64,000 nucleotides of DNA, from positions 1-64,000 of the forward strand of contig JAJRWT010000053.1 in the NCBI GenBank assembly GCA_024276675.1, given 5' to 3'. Below the pieces are notes generated by a model. It was not told the origin of the DNA. It saw only the letters and a program-made list of their open reading frames with translations, and searched no databases. The DNA is from Myxococcota bacterium. Lineage in GTDB: Bacteria > Myxococcota_A > UBA796 > JAFGLY01. Position numbers and translations under genes: made by a program. The first letter of the stretch is position 1. The number at the start of each line of letters is the position of its first letter. Shown piece after piece: positions 59,699-64,000 of the stretch.

Positions 59699-61179
59699 AC
59701 GTGCAACTGGACATGCAGGAAATCCACCGACTCCAGGTCCTCAAAAAAAAGGACCGCATGAAGATCCCACGGCAGGTCATGCCGGAACAGGCACCCGAAA
59801 TACGCCGCAGCAACTTCCTGGAAGTTCCCAGGGGCTTCCCCGCGATGACCGCGGTGGCGGAGGCCAACCGCTGCATCCATTGCAAGAAACCCCACTGCAT
59901 CGAAGGTTGTCCCGTGGGAATCAACATCCCCGGCTTCATCGCCGAAATCGGCAGGGGTGAATTCCAGAAGGGCATACAGGTCTTGAAGCAGACCAACATG
60001 CTGCCAGCAATCTGTGGTCGTGTCTGCCCCCAGGAATCCCAGTGTGAAGCCCGCTGCATCCTGGGCAAGAAGGGCGAACCCGTGGCCATAGGGCGCCTGG
60101 AGCGCTTCCTGGCCGACTGGGAACGCGAACAGGGCAAGATGCAGGTCCCCAGCGTGGGCGAACCCACGGGTAAAAGCGTTGGCATCGTGGGCGCCGGCCC
60201 TGCGGGCCTCACCGTGGCCATCGATCTGCGACGCGCCGGCCATGACGTGACCATCTACGAAGCCCTGCACGCCCCGGGCGGCGTACTCATGTACGGCATA
60301 CCCGAGTTTCGTCTGCCCAAGAGCATCGTCAACGCCGAAGTGGACGTGGTTCGCAACATGGGCGTCGAAATCAAGTACAACTTCGTCGTTGGTATGCTGG
60401 ACACCGTGGACGAACTCCTTGAGGAACACGACGCCGTCTTTGTCGCCACGGGAGCGGGGCTTCCCTGGTTCATGGGCCTGCCCGGAGAAAACCTCTGCGG
60501 CGTATATTCCGCCAATGAATACCTCACCCGCTCGAACCTCATGCGCGCCTACGACTTCCCCAACGCCGACACCCCCACGGCCCGCAGCAAGCGCGTGGCG
60601 GTGATAGGCGGTGGCAACGTGGCCATGGATTCGGCACGCACTGCCCGCCGAATGGGGGCAGAGGTCTACTTGATCTACAGGCGCACCGAGACAGAAATGC
60701 CCGCGCGCAACGAAGAAATCCACCACGCCAAGGAAGAAGGAATCATCTTCAAGCTCCTGCACAACCCCATCCGTTACATCGGTGACCAGCAGGGCCGGGT
60801 GGTTGCTGCCGAATGTCTGCGCATGGAACTCGGAGAACCAGACGCCTCCGGTCGCCGGCGCCCCATCCCCATCGAGGGCTCCGAGTTCACGATCGATGTG
60901 GACACCGTTGTGGTGGCCATAGGCAACGGGCCCAACCCATTGGTGCCTCGCACCACTCCTGGCCTGGCGGTAGACCCCCGCAGGGGCACCATCAAGACCA
61001 ACCTGGACACAATGCGCACCTCCAAGAAGGGCATCTTCGCCGGGGGCGACATTGCAATCGGTGCGGCCACGGTAATCCTGGCCATGGGCCACGGGCGCAA
61101 GGCTGCTCGGTCCATCAACCACTACCTGGCAACAGGCCAGTGGGACATCCAGCATCTTCCCAGCGAGGAACCAGGGTAG
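59695..61179 (+). CDS. NADPH-dependent glutamate synthase-like flavoprotein (NfnB/SudA/GltD-like)
   Basis: The 494-residue protein has N-terminal Cys clusters for two [4Fe-4S] centres (CIHCKKPHCIEGCPV, CGRVCPQESQCEARC). A first dinucleotide fold has VGIVGAGPAGLTVAIDLRRA and a second has VAVIGGGNVAMDSARTARRM. The GIFAGGDIAIGAATVILAMG ending binds FAD. With the small subunit it would shuttle electrons between NAD(P)H, ferredoxin or sulfur compounds. The exact reaction cannot be read from the sequence. No large glutamate synthase subunit is nearby, which favours an Nfn- or Sud-type role. The GTG start overlaps the upstream stop. Confidence 0.92.
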   Translation: MNVQLDMQEIHRLQVLKKKDRMKIPRQVMPEQAPEIRRSNFLEVPRGFPAMTAVAEANRCIHCKKPHCIEGCPVGINIPGFIAEIGRGEFQKGIQVLKQTNMLPAICGRVCPQESQCEARCILGKKGEPVAIGRLERFLADWEREQGKMQVPSVGEPTGKSVGIVGAGPAGLTVAIDLRRAGHDVTIYEALHAPGGVLMYGIPEFRLPKSIVNAEVDVVRNMGVEIKYNFVVGMLDTVDELLEEHDAVFVATGAGLPWFMGLPGENLCGVYSANEYLTRSNLMRAYDFPNADTPTARSKRVAVIGGGNVAMDSARTARRMGAEVYLIYRRTETEMPARNEEIHHAKEEGIIFKLLHNPIRYIGDQQGRVVAAECLRMELGEPDASGRRRPIPIEGSEFTIDVDTVVVAIGNGPNPLVPRTTPGLAVDPRRGTIKTNLDTMRTSKKGIFAGGDIAIGAATVILAMGHGRKAARSINHYLATGQWDIQHLPSEEPG

Positions 61180-61230
61180 AATCCTGGGCTGCTCGGCGGG
61201 GCAGACGGCTCGTGCGCCCTGTCCCCGGGG

Positions 61231-62736
61231 TTATTCCTTGCCGGCTGCTGGCGGGTCTTCCCTGACGGGCAGGCTGCCCAGTGCTTCTTCCATGCGCGAA
61301 TGGCGCTCCTGCTTTTCTTCGTCGCGATTTGCCTTCCTGCGATGCTCCCTTACGGCATCTTCTGCCACGTCCACGATACCATCAGAGATTCGGTAGACCG
61401 TGGGATCATCGCTGGCCATGGCAAAGTAGCGAGGCATCTCGCGTCCATCGTCGTCCACCAGGGGCTCGGTTTCATCACCCACGATGAGCGTGCGAGTGGT
61501 ACCATTACGATCCGTCAGCAGAACGGTCAGCAGCGGTCGATGGAAGCCCCAGCGTGCGGGATTGGAGGCTTCTTCGGCGATGATGGCGTCGGCACGTATT
61601 TCTGCAGCTCTATTGGCCACCCTGGACGGAGTGCTCCCGGGCACAGGTTTTCCGTCTTCCCACAACCACTTGTCGGCACGATACATCATGGCAACCGTGC
61701 CGTTCAGATCCGAACGCTGGGATTCCCTGAGGTCCACGACGACATCGGTGACATCGCCAACCCGCATCCTCATGAACTTCTTGAGTCGTAGATCCTGCGG
61801 ATCCACGCTGAAGTCTTCCATCAGGTCGTCCCTGGCGGTGTAGATCGTAAAATCGCCTTCCACGGACATGTAGGAAAAGGTCCTCGTCTGGGCCAGAGTT
61901 TCAGCATCGGGCGGGGCGGGATCACCGATGAGGAGCACCAGCGGATCGCGGCTGCCGAACTTGATGGTGATGCTGGCCCGTGGATGGTCGAGGCCATACA
62001 TGGCCAGATCCGCAGGGTGATCTTCCACGAAATCACGGGCCTTCAAGGCAGTCACTCTGCCCAGGAGACGCCTCACCTGTTCACGGCTGGCCCGATGTTG
62101 GATGGGTTCGACTATGTTCCATTCATCGGCAGAGCCGCGTTGAAGAACCAGGTGGTGGTTTCCCGGCATGGAAGATTCGATGAAATCCGCGTCGTTGCTG
62201 TCAAATCTAGCGAACTTGCGCTCGCGGAAGGCCTCGGGCTCCATGCTGTAGTAGTCCATGGCGGACTTCTTCACGGTGTAGATCAGCTCACCGGGCATGG
62301 GTTGGATGTAGTAGGAGACGTTGGAGGGGTTGGGATCGCCAGCCAGGAAGGAGATCCGGGAGCCGTCACGCATGGTGAGGTGCACCTGTATGGCGTTCCT
62401 GCCCAGCCCGTAGAGTTCTGGTGCCCTTGGCTGCTCAACCACGGTGGCCCTGGCATTGAGATCGTGGATCTGGTGTTTTACACGGTTCACCATGGACTTG
62501 TTGGCCGGCCACATGGGGCCCTCCACCATCCAACTGCCGTCGTCCTGCTCGGCCAGGACCAGGTCCCCGTCGGCACGATGGATCTCCACACGGACCATTT
62601 CCTGCTTTTCAAAACGGAAAAGTTTTGGAGACTCGATATCTTGCAGTTCCGTGGTCCTTGGTTCGAACAGGTACACCGCCACAGCTACGATGGAAAGAAG
62701 AGCTGCCGCCAGCAACGTGCCCTTGAATGCTCTCAC
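61231..62736 (-). CDS. DUF4340 membrane-anchored protein
   Basis: The 501-residue protein has one N-terminal membrane segment (LLAAALLSIVAVAVYLFEP). Repeated DUF4340-type units follow, such as RVEIHRADGDLVLAEQDDGS and its WMVEGPMWPANKS continuation, and LVLQRGSADEWNIVEP. DUF4340 genes commonly follow GldG-like ABC auxiliary genes, as here with a gap of nine bases. The protein is probably part of a membrane ABC complex facing the periplasm. The GTG start follows AGGAG by about seven bases. It is convergent with the flavoprotein pair. Confidence 0.85.
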   Translation of the reverse strand: MRAFKGTLLAAALLSIVAVAVYLFEPRTTELQDIESPKLFRFEKQEMVRVEIHRADGDLVLAEQDDGSWMVEGPMWPANKSMVNRVKHQIHDLNARATVVEQPRAPELYGLGRNAIQVHLTMRDGSRISFLAGDPNPSNVSYYIQPMPGELIYTVKKSAMDYYSMEPEAFRERKFARFDSNDADFIESSMPGNHHLVLQRGSADEWNIVEPIQHRASREQVRRLLGRVTALKARDFVEDHPADLAMYGLDHPRASITIKFGSRDPLVLLIGDPAPPDAETLAQTRTFSYMSVEGDFTIYTARDDLMEDFSVDPQDLRLKKFMRMRVGDVTDVVVDLRESQRSDLNGTVAMMYRADKWLWEDGKPVPGSTPSRVANRAAEIRADAIIAEEASNPARWGFHRPLLTVLLTDRNGTTRTLIVGDETEPLVDDDGREMPRYFAMASDDPTVYRISDGIVDVAEDAVREHRRKANRDEEKQERHSRMEEALGSLPVREDPPAAGKE

Positions 62737-62745
62737 AGAGATCTC

Positions 62746-64000
62746 CTATCGCCCACGCCTGGACGCCCAGACCGCTGCGCCGATCATGAGAACGCAGACC
62801 GGCCCCAGACCAAGCGCGACCCAGCGTATCATGTGGGTGTCTTCTTCAGTCAGGGCCAACTTCCGAACACTCGTGGGCCTGCCCACCACCGAAAGCCGCT
62901 CCTCGTCGCCAACGAGCCACCTGAAGGTGTTCACGGCAAAGGTCTTGTTGCCGGGACCTTCGTTGATGACCGCATTGGTGCTCCAATCGGCATCGCCCAT
63001 TATCACCAGACGGGCAGCGGGGCTGTTGGCCATGACCAGCCCCTTGCCCGGTAGCGCCCGAATCGCAAGGGCGACTGTCACGGGACCCCTGGTGTCGTAC
63101 CTGGAATCGAACACCGGCAGGCCGTTTTCCGTTGCTCCGCCCATCTCGATCCAGCCCCGGCGGGAGGTCTTGAGAAGACCTTCGTACATGATGCCGTCAG
63201 GGGCCGGATCGGCCCATTTGAGAGGAGCGACGTGGGAAAGAACAGTCACAAGGTCCATGTCCGTCAGATCCCTGGTGATGGAATGCCTGCCATAGAGCAA
63301 GACAGGCCGGTCGTTGTAGGGATAGACCATCCGCTTGTCCATCACGGTCCCATCGGGAACAGAGATCCCCAGGCGGGCCAACAACCTCGGGGGGGGGAGA
63401 CCGACATCGACGAGCACCATGACCGCGCCCCCCCGGGACACGTACTCCACCAGGGCGTCGGATTCCGGGAGGGACAGCATCGTGCGCGGCCTGGCCAGCA
63501 ACAGGGCGGAGGCGTCGTCGGGCACGGCCGGTGGGGAGCCCTCGGCCCGGTCCCGCACCAGGTCCAGCTCCTTGACTTCGTAGTGTTCCTGCTCCAGCAG
63601 AGCCACCACTTCCGCCAGGCCATCGGGATCGGTGCTGTCGATCTTGAATTCACCGTGGCCCACCAGTGAGTAGATTACGCGCTTCTGGTCTGACATCAGG
63701 CGTGAGAGGGCCTGGTTGATGGCTGCTTCACCCAGGAATTCCAGAGTGCGGTTTTCGCCTCTGCCCCGGCGCCGGAACAGATCCCTGTCCCTAAGGTCCA
63801 CCCGGCCCTCGCCTCGCTGCACCACCACCGTGGCATACTGGGTGACCCCCAGGGCCTCGGCGGTCAGCCTCTCCCGATCAAAATCGATGAACCTGCACGA
63901 GATGCTACCAGAAGCCAGGTCCATCTCTTCCAGGAGATCCCTCAAGGCCCGGTTCTTGTAGTAGCTGTCCTGCTTGCCCGACTGGGCCGTGAACCCCGTG
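62746..64000 (-). CDS. GldG-like ABC-type auxiliary protein, 5' end outside the window
   Basis: At least 418 residues are encoded. The frame is open to the right edge and starts there with TGFTAQSGKQDSYYKNRAL. The visible part matches the GldG/ABC_transp_aux family: a YSLVGHGEFKIDSTDPDGLA region, DDASALLLARPRTMLS, a VMVLVDVGLPPPR segment, VIMGDADWSTNAVI and a C-terminal membrane anchor before ASRRGR. Such proteins accompany an ABC ATPase and permease that would lie beyond the edge. Some members act in gliding, others in export; no choice is possible here. Confidence 0.88.
   Translation of the reverse strand, partial: TGFTAQSGKQDSYYKNRALRDLLEEMDLASGSISCRFIDFDRERLTAEALGVTQYATVVVQRGEGRVDLRDRDLFRRRGRGENRTLEFLGEAAINQALSRLMSDQKRVIYSLVGHGEFKIDSTDPDGLAEVVALLEQEHYEVKELDLVRDRAEGSPPAVPDDASALLLARPRTMLSLPESDALVEYVSRGGAVMVLVDVGLPPPRLLARLGISVPDGTVMDKRMVYPYNDRPVLLYGRHSITRDLTDMDLVTVLSHVAPLKWADPAPDGIMYEGLLKTSRRGWIEMGGATENGLPVFDSRYDTRGPVTVALAIRALPGKGLVMANSPAARLVIMGDADWSTNAVINEGPGNKTFAVNTFRWLVGDEERLSVVGRPTSVRKLALTEEDTHMIRWVALGLGPVCVLMIGAAVWASRRGR

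Noticed and set aside
1..64000. TAG or TAA as sense codons in this organism
   Set aside because: The interrupted symporter and phosphoesterase prompted the idea, but several intact genes end in TAG or TAA (parC, the acyl-ACP reductase, the ketoacyl synthase), so the standard code applies.
1..64000. tRNA or rRNA genes
   Set aside because: I saw no cloverleaf with a GGTTCGAATCC-type arm and no rRNA signature. A covariance search was not possible.

Overview
The window reads as chromosomal DNA of a GC-rich Gram-negative bacterium. Kdo biosynthesis (kdsA, kdsC), a TonB-dependent receptor and a TolC-type channel show an outer membrane. A giant secreted protein with MopE-type putative metal-binding repeats ends in a Cys-motif/transmembrane/Arg-Lys tail like MYXO-CTERM. 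That tail, the NtrC-type signalling operon and the many lipoproteins suggest a myxobacterial or other former-deltaproteobacterial lineage. This placement is an inference from gene content only.

Layout. (1) 1-4.2 kb: an operon with a ketoacyl synthase, a Cys-less chain-length-factor-like partner, an acyl carrier protein and a homologue of cyanobacterial acyl-ACP reductase, followed by miaB and a secreted acidic protein. (2) 6.8-13.2 kb: a degraded chromosomal integron. It has a dead 3' fragment of an integron integrase, then seven attC-like sites delimiting small cassettes: HigBA, a reversed HTH antitoxin with a truncated toxin, a PIN toxin with a small partner, DUF4160/DUF2442, VapBC, a PD-(D/E)XK-like protein, a zinc-ribbon protein and a coiled-coil protein. 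(3) 13.6-18.2 kb: an ABC permease and ATPase pair, an L-type-lectin-like lipoprotein and an alpha/beta hydrolase. (4) 18.7-25.6 kb: a tightly overlapping tetR-hlyD-ABC-ABC-permease-permease-tolC efflux operon. (5) 25.7-35.2 kb, minus strand: a signalling operon with a membrane protein, an SSS symporter interrupted by an in-frame amber codon, a small helical protein, an NtrC-like regulator, a TPR-sensor histidine kinase, a stand-alone receiver and a 602-residue unknown protein. (6) 35.6-48.9 kb: an aldehyde ferredoxin oxidoreductase, a degenerate PP2C-like membrane protein, the 1845-residue repeat protein, and a TonB receptor/lipoprotein pair with a clear terminator. (7) 48.9-58.3 kb, minus strand: parC-parE, kdsA-kdsC, rsmA, tsaD and a metallophosphoesterase-like lipoprotein that appears to carry a selenocysteine TGA. 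(8) 58.8-64 kb: an NfnAB/SudAB-like flavoprotein pair and a DUF4340/GldG-like pair running off the right edge.

The most unusual points are four. The putative selenoprotein has an in-frame TGA followed at 18 nt by a GGTCT loop on a 5-bp stem, the same spacing I recall for E. coli fdhF. The ketoacyl synthase/carrier protein/acyl-ACP-reductase operon lies outside cyanobacteria. The toxin-antitoxin-rich integron has an integrase whose tyrosine has become histidine and which points towards the array. The symporter upstream of the kinase operon is split by TAG. All calls come from reading the sequence; no database search was run.
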